The translations under genes were made by a program, and so were the position numbers. Shown here one piece after another: positions 37,814 through 50,424 of a DNA stretch of 64,000 nucleotides (positions within the stretch are counted from its first letter, which is position 1; each line of letters starts with the position of its first letter). Under the pieces are notes generated by a model, which searched no databases, was not told the origin of the DNA, and worked only from the letters and a program-made list of their open reading frames with translations. The stretch spans positions 57,277,277-57,341,276 of the forward strand of contig JBCFYV010009882.1 of assembly GCA_039000515.1 (NCBI GenBank). Reading direction: 5' to 3'. Source of the stretch: Timema cristinae (lineage: Eukaryota; Arthropoda; Insecta; Phasmatodea; Timematidae).

Positions 37814-38298
37814 TTAATGCTTGGATCACGATCAATTTAACGTTGACTTAACTTTCACGTAACGTAACGTGACGTAACCTGAAGATTTTCCTTGTGTGTT
37901 TTAAATGTTGTCCAGGGTAGAACTTTAACGTTACGTGAACGTTAAGGGAAGGGTATATATCACCTAATTATTTGTTTGTTTATATAATTCAGACAACATA
38001 TTGGGTATAGTATGATTGCATCTCGCGAATTCTACAACTTACTAGCCTCTTGTTACACTATATTTTGAACACCCATTAATCTTCTATTGTAATTACTTGT
38101 AGCCCTAACTAATTTGGATTCATTTTAAAAAACAATTTGCTATCAAACAGTACAAATTCATTTTCTATGTTTTGCTCGATTTTTTACGTTAAGTTACGTG
38201 AATCCTAATCACACTCTAGTTTCTTTGTATTAATTGAACCCTAGCTAAGTGGACGTTAATTTACGTGAACGTTAAGTTGATCTTGATTCCGGCACTAA
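37814..38298. mobile_element. 485-bp MITE-like element with inverted ends
   Basis: The left end TTAATGCTTGGATCACGATC continues AATTTAACGTT; the right end read inward is TTAGTGCCGGAATCAAGATC continuing AACTTAACGTT, so ~30-bp imperfect inverted repeats bound the block. ACGTTAA and ACGTGAACGTTAA motifs recur just inside both ends (near 37855-37880, 37921-37950, 38183-38202, 38262-38278). TA dinucleotides lie at both borders, as for Tc1/mariner-like MITEs. There is no coding capacity. Superfamily not assigned. Confidence 0.72.
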
Positions 38299-38299
38299 A

Positions 38300-39940
38300 C
38301 TAATCGTGGATCTATCATCAAACCCTGCACCCCAAAGTGGTTCTATTGGAAATAACAGAGTTTAACTACGAGTACGAAGTTGACGACATTTTAAACAGAC
38401 CATTGTATTTCTATACATATGGTATTCTTAATTATCATAACTAGTCTTGTAATAACTCTTAATTTTTGAATAAAAATTTTCAGGTCTACATTATAATATA
38501 CTTATTGAATCTGGCTTAACATAGATAAAATCAAGCAAAAATTTGGAGGAAAAAATGACAATTTTATCCTACTTTAACCAAATTAGGAGTACAAATTAGG
38601 CTACTCGCTTGGGGCGTTATCAATACATTATTAAAGTGTTCCTGAACCCTTACAGAACAAAAGTAATATTTTAAAAAACATTTTATATCTTATCATTTAA
38701 ATAAACTGGTTATACAAATAGTTCTTCTTATTTAGATATTGTTTTATTTGTAAGAGCATAATTATTGACTAATTTATTAGTGTTTCCTGGGTGGAAAAGG
38801 TTTGAAATCTTATCTTACTTTCAAATCTTTCCCAAAATATCACGATACAATTTTTACATATAGAATAATTGACTTGATTATTCTTTTTAATTAAATTGTT
38901 TTATCGGTATTATCTATGTTTGAAAAACAATAATAATACACTGATTTAGAACCAATTATATACACATAGTGAGGATCACACATCAAACTAGGATTCATCT
39001 TTATAACTAACAGAATGGCTTATTCTAGAGGATGGTAAGTACACAAACAGATATAATTACTAACAAATTTTATTTTTATCTCTAAAAATAAACTATGATC
39101 TTACGGTAAAACCTGTCCTTAATAAAGGAAACGTTCACCGTTAAAGATAAATAATATTTCATGAACATATCTCAATAGCCGACAAAAATGTCAAACACCA
39201 ATCCAAAACAGTTTATTGTTTACATGTTTAAAATGCCATTGTCTTGTGTGAGTTGAGAGCATTAGCGCAATCCCCTGTTAGCGAAACACTTATGGTAAGG
39301 TAGCAGCTTTCGATGTCAAAGGAGAGATGTAAAATGACTTAAAACTAGTTTACCTACGGCAATCACTGTAAAACACACAAATTTGTTATTTAAAATCATT
39401 CAAGAAATAATGTTGAATGTTTGAATTTTATCTATGAAATTGTTTTGGTTGGTTTGCAAATAGATAAAAACTGTTTTATTGATTTATATACACACGTAAT
39501 CATTCTTTTGAGGTAGTCCTATAATATAATTATACATTTGAAAAGTTTTTATATAATAATACTATAATATGGCATATGTTTCATATAAGCTTTGTTTCTG
39601 TGGCATACTTGAACCTTCCTAGAATATTTTGAGTTTAAAAAAAGTTGTAGGGTTTAAATAATTAACTCTCAAACTCAAGCATAGTTAAAATGAATACAAT
39701 TTTGCGCGTTTATATAAAGAAAGAAAAATATGGTACTAGATATTCAAACTTAAAAATGTTTTTTTTTACCAGAACATATTAAATAATAATATTTAACATT
39801 ATAACTTCATTGAATAAAGGCCTAAGTAAGTCCTAGAAAATTATAGTTTTATTTTAACATATTTATTTTGTTTTTATATCTGGACAAAATGTTGATAAAT
39901 TATTAAAAACTTAAAACACACATGGTTATCCATAATAACT
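38300..39940. other. AT-rich non-coding stretch
   Basis: No gene or recognisable repeat seen. Confidence 0.55.
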
Positions 39941-39949
39941 AATACCTTA

Positions 39950-40203
39950 TTCGATGGCCGCATTGTCTAGGACATAACACTTGCAATAAAATGGACTGCC
40001 AATGACGCAGAGATGATGGTTCAATCTCTGTCGTGCGTACTTGGAGTGGTTTATTTTCTTAATGTTGTTATACACCTCCCAAGAAAATCTGGGGATATTT
40101 CCTTTATCCTTTAAATCAACTATGCTTATCCTTAACCCATTAGTGTAGTTATTACATAGGCATTTATACTGAAGGACAGTAAGATGCGTTGCTGAAGATA
40201 AGA
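39950..40203 (+). mobile_element. SINE family A, diverged
   Basis: ATTCGATGGCCGCATTGTCT head, B-box region GATGGTTCAATCTCTGTCG, GTACTTGGAGTGGTTTATTT, TCAACTATGCTTATCCTTAA and CCATTAGTGTAGTTATTACA follow the family-A order. The tail is eroded to GACAGTAAGATGCGTTGCTG. Confidence 0.7.
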
Positions 40204-40563
40204 AAATAACTAATGCGTCCACCTTGAAGATATTGATTTTTTATAGGCAACTGAAATATATATTCTTATTTTGTGGACAGTATTTTATAACTTTCCATAT
40301 TATAAGTATGCCTATTTTAAAATATTTTCTTGTAGGTGAACGTATAATTAGAATCATTAAAACTGTGTTAATTGTAGCGTATACAATTATTTTACCTATT
40401 CATTTCTAATAAAAAAAATCTTAATTTCACAAGACTCCTGCTACGTAAAGGTAGGTCGATTAAAGGGATACAACTTAAACATCATATAAGGTCTGGTGAG
40501 TGTTTTATATATATATATATGTATTTATGAATATATATTTATGTCTATATAAATATACATATC

Positions 40564-40780
40564 CCACTTCAGTTGCCCCATGGTCTAACGCGCTACTTCC
40601 TCAGTAGACTAGACTGCAAATAGCGAGGTTTTAATCTCGGTCGGTTGCACCAAGAGTGTTTTTTTCAAAATGGTTTTACACTCTACTTTCACAAAAATGT
40701 TGAGACACTTCTTTGAAATTTAACCTTCCTAATCCCTAAAATCATTAGCGTAATAAGTACATAGACGTGGGGCTAAAATA
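40564..40780 (+). mobile_element. SINE family A, diverged
   Basis: CCACTTCAGTTGCCCCATGG head, TAGACTAGACTGCAAATAGC, B box GAGGTTTTAATCTCGGTCGG, body AAAATGGTTTTACACTCTAC and CCTTCCTAATCCCTAAAATC, with a shortened tail (GTGGGGCTAAAATA). A variable TATA/TGTA repeat follows to about 40860. Confidence 0.8.
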
Positions 40781-40859
40781 TAAATATGTATATATATATA
40801 AATGTATATATATATAAATGTATATAAATATATATTAATGTATATATATAAATATATTG

Positions 40860-42075
40860 CAGTAATGGTAAAATACGTAAATTATTTAAAAAATTATAAA
40901 TTACAATTTTATACCTACATACAAATAGATGTATACATATTTATTTCATTTAAATAAAACTATTTCAGTCTTTTTACTTTTCTCAATTTTTTCATTATCA
41001 AAGAACTTACCTTATAATTACGATAAAAACACAAGCTACCTTGTCTCAAGTAATATAAAAACACAACCAAGCACATGTTGTAATATTTACATTATATATT
41101 TGATATTATTTTTCACAACTAATTTCGATAGAAAATATGTAGACACATTTTAATAGTATTAGTTATTGGTTTTGCGCTACTCTTGAAACAGACAAAGGAG
41201 TCAGTCTGTCCTCAAGGGCGGTTTCTTGGCCTATGTGAGTGATGCGCCTGCAGGGGTGGCCCAAGGATGAAGATCCTCAAAAAGTGGACTTTTTTAAAAA
41301 AAATACTTAAAAATAAATAAATATAATTATTAAAAAATATGAGAGTAGTAAAATGTTAAAAATATGATAGTTACAACAGCATCAGCTTTTTGATACATGA
41401 TAGTTTTACAATATTTGACTTTTATGGGATGCCGCGGCTGTATTTGTCTTTAATTTCATATTTAAGGTACTTGAATTCAGACACCAGATGAGGCTTGTAG
41501 AGGTTTTACTCAATAGTGAGGTAGATTTGTGACTATTAAATACTATGCCAGTAACTGTAACTTTAGGGTATGGAAGTTATTCCTAATTAAAGCTAGTAAA
41601 GACATATTTGAAGTCTGCTATGACACACTAAAGTCTGACTGGAATAGGCACTGTTTTATTTGAATAATATTTGTTTCTGCTAAACATCAGCAGCATAATA
41701 GATGATTACGCAGGAAGAAGAGCAAGCAAAGTACTCATAACACTATAAAAATGTAGTAAAAATATTAAATTTATATGTTCTATGATATGTATTAATTTAT
41801 CCATGCAATTATATTGATTTTATTCATATTATATGATTAATTTATTCATTCCAAAACTAATACGTCAATCAAGAATCACTTTTTAAACAAGTATTTTGGT
41901 CTCACAATTACGTTATATTCTCAAGAGCATATAAAAGTGACTATTCTTTTATGGTATTTGATTAATCTAGTTCATATTGTCTAGCTTGTTATGCGATTGG
42001 ATAGCTCTAATCTTTTATAAAATAAAATATATTGAGCCAACATTCTACAGCTCAAAGAAGGTCTGAAATTACCTA
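40860..42075. other. AT-rich non-coding stretch
   Basis: No gene seen. A mixed-composition patch at about 41165-41290 may be an old repeat. Confidence 0.5.
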
Positions 42076-42079
42076 GGAC

Positions 42080-42200
42080 TGGCGCTGTCTGGTCTAGTCT
42101 AATTTGGTAATGATGTAGTAAATAAGGTTGGAATCTTGACCTTGAATAAGTGGTTTCCTAATCTCTCTTCACGCTAATGTGTATGCACTTATCGCCACCT
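42080..42200 (+). mobile_element. Possible SINE-A head, strongly decayed
   Basis: GGCGCTGTCTGGTCTAGTCT, a B-box-like GGTTGGAATCTTGACCTTG, and CCTAATCTCTCTTCACGC appear in the family-A order, but the tail is absent. Confidence 0.4.
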
Positions 42201-42420
42201 CATTGGTGAAGATATGTAGTTTCTATGGACAGGTAGAAGAACTCGAAACATATTTACTCATTGGAACTAATTACTGTTTCATACGAAGAGTAAATCATAT
42301 CGAAAATAAAAAGAATACTATATTGATACAAATGTTTAATATTTATTAATATAATTAATATTAACAAAACTTAAAAAGTATATATTTATTAATTTTAATA
42401 AATTCTTTTTTCTAAGAAAA

Positions 42421-44094
42421 TGCACTCCAGATTTTTACTTTATCGCTATCTTAAAAGTAGATAAAGTATTGTGATCGTAAAAAAAAATCTAATTCGATAT
42501 TTTGATTCATCTCGACGTTTCATTACCCCCCAAATCCAAAAAAGTGGTTTTTGAATGTCCGTCTTTCTGAATGTATGTCTGTCTGTACTTCCAATTAGAG
42601 CCTGAACTATGTTACCGATTGGGCTAGAACCTGCTATCTAGGGTTTCCATAGGGTTGCCTTGAGGGATTTTTGGAATTGGATATCAAACCCTAAAATTAA
42701 GGTTAGTTTACTGAAGGGCAAAAAGAGAAAAATGCAATTTTCTCAAAAACGGCTAGAACTAATTTAATTAAATTTTATTTATAAACATTGATAAATATTC
42801 CAAACAAAATGGAAACCCTCTATATTTCAGCAAAATGACTTAAAGTGTTTCGGTCTGATACGTAAAATCTTATTTTTATCATTTCTCCATAACTCTTTGA
42901 GATATTAAATTACTTATGATTAAAAAATATGTAGGGCTAACTATAGTACAAATCTTTTATTGGAAACATATTTTTATAAAACCAACAACTTTAAAGCTAT
43001 ACTAAATATATATATGTATTAAATTTTCGAACACTAAAGTTAAAGTATAGATTTTCTAATGCCATCTGTCTGGGTGACTGTTTAACATTAAAATTAAGAG
43101 TATATTAATAAAAATCAAAAAGAAAAAAAAATCAATTTTCTCAAAATCGGCTCTAACGATTTTCATTAAAATTTGTATCCAAGATATTAAGATCAGAAAT
43201 AAAATCCCTATTTTAATTTTTCTATGAAAATGACTTTTAGGGTGCTTTACAGAAGGGAAATTTCCGGATCACTGTAACTGTTTGAAATACTAAATAACTT
43301 ATCATAACATAATTGTAGTAATATTAAAAACAAACCTTTTATTTTAATATATCTTTATAATACTAACAGTTTTTGAGATAATCGCAAATATATTAGTACG
43401 CTTTCGTTAGCTTTGATTTTAAAGAGATACTACTTAAGTTTTAATGCAAGAATTATCCAATGCCATAGAGTGATTAGATATAAGTAAGTCTCTCAAAAAG
43501 TTTATATTATTTTTTCTTAAACATCTTTGATCATTGTTGTACAAACATTTCTACTATCTTCATTTTAAACTCAATATTTAATATTTTAAGTTTTAATTCG
43601 TGAAAATTTATAAATGAGGAATTTAATAGCAATGCGATGACCTGTATATGTGCAACATCTAATAAATGTCGAAAATTCTAACCAGAGATCCTAATTTTTA
43701 TACGAAGTGTTTACCCTTGTGAACCCAATATTGATCTTTTCAATTGTTACAAACATATTAATAAGGACATTAATTATTTAAAAATAAAATTATAAAATTT
43801 AAAACGAGGACTAAAAAAAAAGTTTTACATAAGTATAGTGCAACTTATGCTTGGGTTTGCTAACTTAAAGTCTGTTCAGCATAGGAATTGTTTTCTGAAA
43901 GGTCTTTTTCCCTACCAGATATCTATTATATAGTAGGATATTGGTAGGAAAAAAAGACCTTTCAGGGAGTAATTCCTACCGTGAATGGAGTATATATTGT
44001 TTCGTTTCACATATATTACGAGTTTTGAGTAAATTTATCTATTTTTAAATTAGAGAGCGAGGAAGTCCATGCGGAGTTCCGTACCATTTATTTT
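42421..44094 (+). repeat. Left arm of a large inverted repeat (unrecognised family)
   Basis: Paired in reverse complement with 47581-49184. Matching anchors from the outside in: TACTTTATCGCTATCTT, CTCGACGTTTCATTACC, the GTCTGTCTGT run with CCAATTAGAGCCT, CTAACCCTAAAATTAAG, TCTCAAAATCGGCTC, GTAAGTCTCTCAAAAAG, GCTTGGGTT and GGAGTTCC near 44074. The arm holds about two ~560-bp related units in tandem, each with the GTCTG motif and the Lys-rich-looking A tract after it. Compared with the right arm it lacks ~110 bp near 43035 and has gained a 97-bp fold-back element. No protein is encoded. Confidence 0.85.
43882..43978. mobile_element. 97-bp fold-back MITE inside the left arm
   Basis: TAGGAATTGTTTTCTGAAAG with GTCTTTTTCCCTACCA pairs with its reverse complement near the other end (TAGGAATTACTCCCTGAAAG, GTCTTTTTTTCCTACC), leaving a central AGATATCTATTATATAG. 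Both borders are TA. The matching position in the other arm is empty, which marks it as an insertion. Confidence 0.8.
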
Positions 44095-45654
44095 AAACAT
44101 TACTAATTCTTTCGAAATTCCTTGAGCTAAGCTTTTTTTTTTAAATCACACGATAAATTATTTTTAGAATTAGGTATTTAATATGTATTGAATACAAATA
44201 AAATTTTATAGTATAAAAGGTTATTCAATTTAGCTTAATATAGCCAAATTATTATATGTTCAATATAGGTAGAAACTACACAGAATGGAGGTCGAGGTGA
44301 TATCTTTGAATCCTAGCCATGGTGTGAATTGTGTATATATATATATATATATATGAAAAAACCTCTAAATTAATTAGTTTTTTCAATGTATCTAATCACA
44401 CTAGCCAATAATTTTCCTACATAATGAATTAAACTATTAATGATAGAATTTGTTATTATTAATTATCAAATTTTTAACTAAGATAATTTTTCTATACATT
44501 TTTATGAATGTGTTTCAATAAAAACCTAAATTTTAATTTATCTCTTAACTTATGTTTAATAATATGAGAAAAATATCCCAAGGATATTTTATATTCACAT
44601 TGTAAAGCAAAATATGTTAACGAATATAATATTTTAATGGTTTTACTCTAGTATATAAAATAGCGTCCGCTTATTTTAGAAACTGACCCTCATTCACCCT
44701 CTTGTTTCCTTCACCAATGTGAGCTTACTTAATCCTTGTATTCATCTGATAATGGTCATCCTCTTCCCCCTACCCTCCTTTCTCATACAACCATAACCTC
44801 TTTCCTCAACACAGGGACCCTGTGAGCAGGTTCCTTAGATATAACCTAGCTAGAGGCCTTGCGTCACCCACTAAACCCTATTAGGCTATTAGTCTTAACC
44901 TTATTTACCAGTAGACAGACAAAGCTTGCAAGAGTATACTATCTACGAAAAGAGGACGAATAGAAGGGAACCAACGATCCGATTATAATCCATATTAAGC
45001 TTAAATATATCTAAGTGTTAGGTTCTGAGAGATTATTAATTATAAACCTGTTTTACCTACTCAATAACCCCCAGAATTTCTCCTAAAACCCTCAAATTGG
45101 TCTATAATCCATAACACAAAACCTGCAAATAGGTGTTAAAGTTTAGGGAAACAGATTTTATCCTCTCACCCAATACCTATGGACCTTTAATAAGCAGTAG
45201 CCAACGTCACACAACAAAAAAGGTCCAATAAGAGACTGACTATATTATTTTTAGAATTATCGATGTGATTGCTTGTAAGCCTGTAATAGAAATGTAATAG
45301 ACTTTTAAAACACATTACTATTGTAGTAGGAGATAATATAATGCTTCTTTGAAACCAGGTATCGATGTAAATAGTTATATTTGAAATATTAAATGCTTTC
45401 ATCTTAAGATCTACACCTAATTACATTTATTCAGGAAATTGATACTAGTGTAATAATTATCTTGCCTTTAAATTTGCAATATATAATTGTATGTACATAC
45501 ATATATAGAGTGTATTTATATAGTATGTATAAAGTATGTAAGTATATATGAATATTTTTTAAAAATTGGAATCTTACTACAGTTGGTTTTTCTTTAAAAA
45601 GTTGAAATAGCTTAAATTATATCGTCTAAACATTACTACAATTAGGAAGAGAAA

Positions 45655-45856
45655 CTATACTGCAGATGAAAGGGAGATATGTTTTCAAATCCAGTTCGGG
45701 CGTACAGAGGGTGATTTATCAAAATTGTTTTCCACTCTCCCTAGACGCAAATGTGGGTACACTTTATCTAGATCCAACCAACCATCATTCCTAGCACATT
45801 ATTATAAATAGTACATATGCGTATAGCCTGACCAGGTGCTACGAAAAAAAAAAATT
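45655..45856 (+). mobile_element. SINE family A, 5'-eroded
   Basis: Starts near ACTGCAGATGAAAGGGAG, then B-box region TTTTCAAATCCAGTTCGGG, AATTGTTTTCCACTCTCCC, ACGCAAATGTGGGTACAC and a tail GCGTATAGCCTGACCAGG. The head 5' of the B box is lost. Confidence 0.7.
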
Positions 45857-46598
45857 GGTGGAGATTTCACCTAAAACTATTTAAGAAGGCTTAGGTTTGG
45901 CGTAGATGACAGTCTTTAACATTTTAAAACATGTATTGTTTCCCAAAATCAAGCAAGCCCTAGAAAAACTAAATCTATTATACCCAACACCAAGGTAATT
46001 TCATATTTAGAGATATGTCTCAACAATAGAAACACGGGCTCTTTGATGAACAATTTCTTAATATAATTTGAGATTTCTATCATTGATTGGATAAAATAGA
46101 ATTATATTATTTTGATAAGATTTTAGCAGTACATTTTTGATAATGTACAGTACAACAAATGAATGTTGTTAAGCAACAAATATCAATTCACCAATAATAT
46201 GAAATTGAGTATATGGATTTTAAGTACACGCTACACTTTAAATTTATGTTTAGTAAGGTAATAATATAAATGGATTAAACTTATTGTACAGAGTGGTGTC
46301 TTTAAAAATATACTATATATACGATATTTAAAGTTTTCTATATATTTAATACAATAAAATTTGCCCCTTGGTTGAGTGTTGCCGATTAAAAAAATCAACC
46401 ATAAAGCACAACCTTATATAAATGGCATTTGTTTGAATGATCAAAATTTTGAAATTAATATTATATTAACAAAAATAATTTCAAATGCATTTTTTGACAA
46501 CGTTTTGTTCCTATTATTATTGTATTTTCACTCAAATATTATTCACTGGAAAAGTAGGTCCTAAAGTTAACCATCATAGGCATCCACATTATCATTTT

Positions 46599-46848
46599 TT
46601 TGCACCACGTATTTACTATCCGCTCGGGTAATAAGCCATACGCCTATAAACCAATTACTCAAACATATTAGAGATGAGGAAAGTTGAATTTAGAGGAAGT
46701 GCACCCGTCTTTGCGTGGAGTTATAGTGGAAAGACATTTCGGTAAAACCACCCTAAATGTACCTGACTGGGATCGAAACCCAATATCCCACTCATCAGCA
46801 GCAAGTCTATTGCTAGAGTAACGCTTTAGACCATGCTGCCACAGAATT
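46599..46848 (-). mobile_element. SINE family A, diverged near full length
   Basis: On the minus strand: CTGTGGCAGCATGGTCTAAA head, B box GGGTTTCGATCCCAGTC, TTTAGGGTGGTTTTACCGA, a CCACTATAACTCCACGCAAA body, and a tail CCCGAGCGGATAGTAAATAC then GTGGTGC. Confidence 0.78.
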
Positions 46849-47580
46849 AGGGTCTCAATTAAAAATTATTATATAAAATGGTATTCCATCTTCAGTAATA
46901 AGATGAATTATATATTTAATATTTTCTAGCTTAGGATATGATTTTTCTTTGCCATCGGGCCAATGTAAACAAGATTCTCCATCGCGAATGCTGTAGCTTC
47001 TAAACGACCAAGTACTATTTTATTAATGACCATTTCAGAGTAGCTTACATTGGTACAATTATTCATTTGCACATATAGAATGAAAGGCTTATATTTACCT
47101 AAATGATTTCTTTTATTTGGAACCAGACTATTTTCTTGTTAGTAGTGTCAATTTTGTTGTATACTCCCAAATTTCAGTGGAACTGTTCCATAAAAGATAT
47201 TGTTATTTTTGTAGCTTTCATTTCAATTTTTCGAGTACGGTAACTTATGAGATCCATTCAGTCATCTTCCTAAAAACCAAACACACAGCTTATATAATAA
47301 AACTGATTACTTAGCTATTTTATAAATATCTATCACACACACAAATAATAAAATTTGAGGTAAGCAAGGCGGGAAATTGTCTAGGTTGGTTGTTTGTTGC
47401 TTGTCATTAAATGACTGAACTTTATTTGATATACTGCATTCTAGAGGTTGGTTGTTTAATGCTGAATTAAGACAATACATTTACAGAATGGAAATTTGTT
47501 TGTACAGCAGTAGATGGCAGCACAATGGATGGAATACTTGCATATCTATTTACTGCATAGAAAATATCCTTGTATAGTAA

Positions 47581-49184
47581 AAAATAAATGCTATGGAACT
47601 CCACACAGATTTTATCGTTCTATATTTTAAAAATGGAGATATTTACACAAAATTCGTAATAAATGTGAAAAAAATAACACAATAGGGAACCCAAGCATAA
47701 ATATAACTATACTGAGGTTAGACATTTTTTGAGTCTCGGTTTTAAATTTTATAATATTAATCTTAAAGAATTAATGTCCTCGTTTGTATGTTTGGACCAA
47801 TAAAAAAGATCGTTATTGGGTCTACAATTGTCAACATTTCGTATTAAATTTAGATTTCCGGTTCAAATTTTAAAATTTTATTACGTGTTGCACATCTTCA
47901 GGTCAACGCATTGCTATCAAATTCCTCATTTATAAAATTTGATGGATAAAAATGTATTTATTGAATTGAGTCTAAAATGAAGGCAATAGATAATTGTTGT
48001 ACAAACATTTATTCTAAGAGATTAAAGGAATAATAACATAAACTTTTTGAGAGACTTACTTGTATTTGATTACTCTATGGCATTAGATAATTATTGGATT
48101 AAAACTCAAGTAGTATCTCTCCACAACTAAAGCTCACAAAATTGTATTAATATATTGCTAATATCTCAGAAACTATTGGTTTAATACAAATATTTTTCAA
48201 GTAAAAGTTTTCTATTTTTAATAGTACTACAAATTTGCAATTATAAGTTATTTAGTATCTCAAATAGTTACGGAGATATGGAAAATTCCGCTTCTGTAAA
48301 TTACCTTAAAAGCCATTATCATGGAGAAATGAAAATAACCATTTTATTAATAATCTGAATCAATTCCTAGATACGAATTTTAATCAAAATCGTTAGAGTC
48401 GATTTCGAGAAAATCTAATTTTATCTTTTTGCTTTTTAATAAACTACTCTAAATTCTAGGTCTGAACAGGCACACAGACAGACTTCATTGCAAAAATAAC
48501 TTTTTTTAGAGTTTGAGGGGTAATGAGACGTTGACATCCATCAACATTTCGGGTTAGATTTTTTTTTAAGGTCGTAATACTTTGCCTTTAGGTTTCGAAA
48601 ATTGTGTATATATATGCGTATAGCTTATAAGTTATTGGTTTTAAAAATATGTTTCAAATAAAATATTTGTATTATGTAAATAACCCAAAATATTTGTAAT
48701 GATAATAACTTCCTATCTCAAAGAGTTTCGTAGATATGATAAAATATGAGAATTTACCCATCAGACCGAAACCCTTAAAGTCATTTTACCGAAATATTTA
48801 AAGTATAAATTTTCTTTTCAATATTAATTAATGTTTTGAAACGAAATTTAATCAAATCATTAAAGCCGATTTTGAGTAAATCGAGTTTTTATCTTTTTTT
48901 TCCTTCAGTAAACTACACTTAATTTTAGGGTTAGATATACAATTCCAAAAATTCCTTGGGGCAACCCTATGAAATCCCTAGATACCAAGTTTTAATCCGA
49001 TTGGTAAAATAGTTTAGGCTCTAATTGGAGATACAGACAGACAGACAGACGGAAATTCATAAGATACTTTTCGGATTCAGGGAGTCATAAAACGTCGAGA
49101 TTCATTAAAATTTCAAGTTCAATTTTTTTGACGAACATAATAGTTTTATCTACCTCTAAGATAGCGATAAAGTAAAAAGGTGCA
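47581..49184 (-). repeat. Right arm of the large inverted repeat
   Basis: Reverse complement of 42421-44094 (anchors listed there). This arm keeps a complete second unit (around 48300-48610, with its own GTCTGTCTGTG and GTAATGAGACG motifs), which shows that the ~560-bp unit is tandemly duplicated in the family. It lacks the 97-bp fold-back insertion. Confidence 0.85.
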
Positions 49185-49539
49185 TGGTTGCTTGTTGCTA
49201 AACGCTATCCATTATACTGTATATTAAATTTTAAGAGGGCAAGCATTTATTGAATGTATATTTGTTGCAATATTAATGAAATATACTGTGATAATAAATA
49301 ACCTAATTTAATCAAAATTATTTTTACTTAAATATACTCTCCCCTAGAAAATCTATACGGTTTTCGATACCACTTCATATAGGCTTGATTATGATTATAT
49401 GCAACATATCTTTAAATTGATGTCTTTTTCTTAATATTATATGTTGTCAATAAAAGATTTGAAATACAAATAATACTAACAATTATATTCCAGCTATAGA
49501 TTAATTATATATATCAAAAAGGTACCCATCATATATATT

Positions 49540-49840
49540 TTCCATATCCCAAAGACCAAATGACTTAAGGCCTACTGACTCTTAGTCCATCTGAGTCTAG
49601 ATCAATTGAATATCCGGCAACTGACCTTAGGTCAACTTACTTTTTAGCAATATATGTTTTTAGGCCAAAAAAATCTTTAGGCTAACTGACATTTATGGCA
49701 ACTGACATTTATGTCAACTGACTTTTAGACCAAATGACTTTATGCCAACTGATGTTTTAGCCGATTGACATTTGTGCCAAATGACTATAGGCCAAATCTC
49801 TTTAGGGAAACTGATTTTTGTCAAATTCATTCAGTGGATT
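49540..49840. repeat. 15-16-bp minisatellite, GGCCAACTGACTTTA type, array 1
   Basis: Degenerate copies of GGCCAACTGACTTTA / GGCCAAATGACTTTA run through the stretch (for example GTCAACTGACTTTTAGACC, AAATGACTTTATGCCAACTG). Period 15-16 bp. It abuts the third copy of the repeat family found in the large inverted repeat. A second array with the same unit lies at 51845-52400. Confidence 0.85.
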
Positions 49841-49844
49841 TTTC

Positions 49845-50420
49845 ACTTTATCATATTAAAATAAAGTATTGTAATCGTGAAAAAAGTTAATCTCGAGATA
49901 ATGAAATATTTTTTACATTTACGTGAACACGAAAAAAAGATGGATTTTAAATTCTTTTTGTCCCCATGTGTGTATGTCTGACACTCATTCTATCTGTCCC
50001 TGGCCACGATCCAAAATGTTTTGATGGTTTTTGTTCAAATTTGATATTTAGATTTACTAAAGCTATACCACAAAATGCCTTATTTTTCTTATCCTCATCG
50101 TTCAATTAAGGGTAGTTTACTGATGAATTTATTTAATTTTTTTTATTTCCAAAGATTTCTATAATCATTTTGAAGATTTTGTTTAAAATACATATTTATG
50201 ATTTGTTTGACACGAGAAATAGCAATGTATAATTGCTTTTTGGACAAAAATTTCTTTGAAGGGTAATTTACTGCTGACTAAACTTTCAAAAACTTGACAA
50301 ATTTTAAAAAAATGCTCTAACTCTTTGAGTTCAGATTTCCAAAGGGCAAACTTTGAAAGGTTCCTAGATCATTGTGGAGTAGACACGAAGGGTATCTTGA
50401 AAAAAAAAATTGAGGGCAAT
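49845..50420 (+). repeat. Third, diverged copy of the inverted-repeat family unit
   Basis: CACTTTATCATATTAAAATA, AAAGTATTGTAATCGTG, a TATGTCTGACACTC / CTATCTGTCC region, and AATTAAGGGTAGTTTACTG parallel one ~560-bp unit of the arms at 42.4 and 47.6 kb. It shows the family is dispersed, not a single local inversion. Confidence 0.65.
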
Positions 50421-50424
50421 ATAG

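Larger units (their letters stand above)
44095..47580. other. Spacer of the large inverted repeat
   Basis: AT-rich, with no coding region. It contains a short (AT)n at about 44336-44354 and two oppositely oriented SINE-A copies (listed separately). A C/T-richer patch at 44690-44900 is unassigned. Confidence 0.55.
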
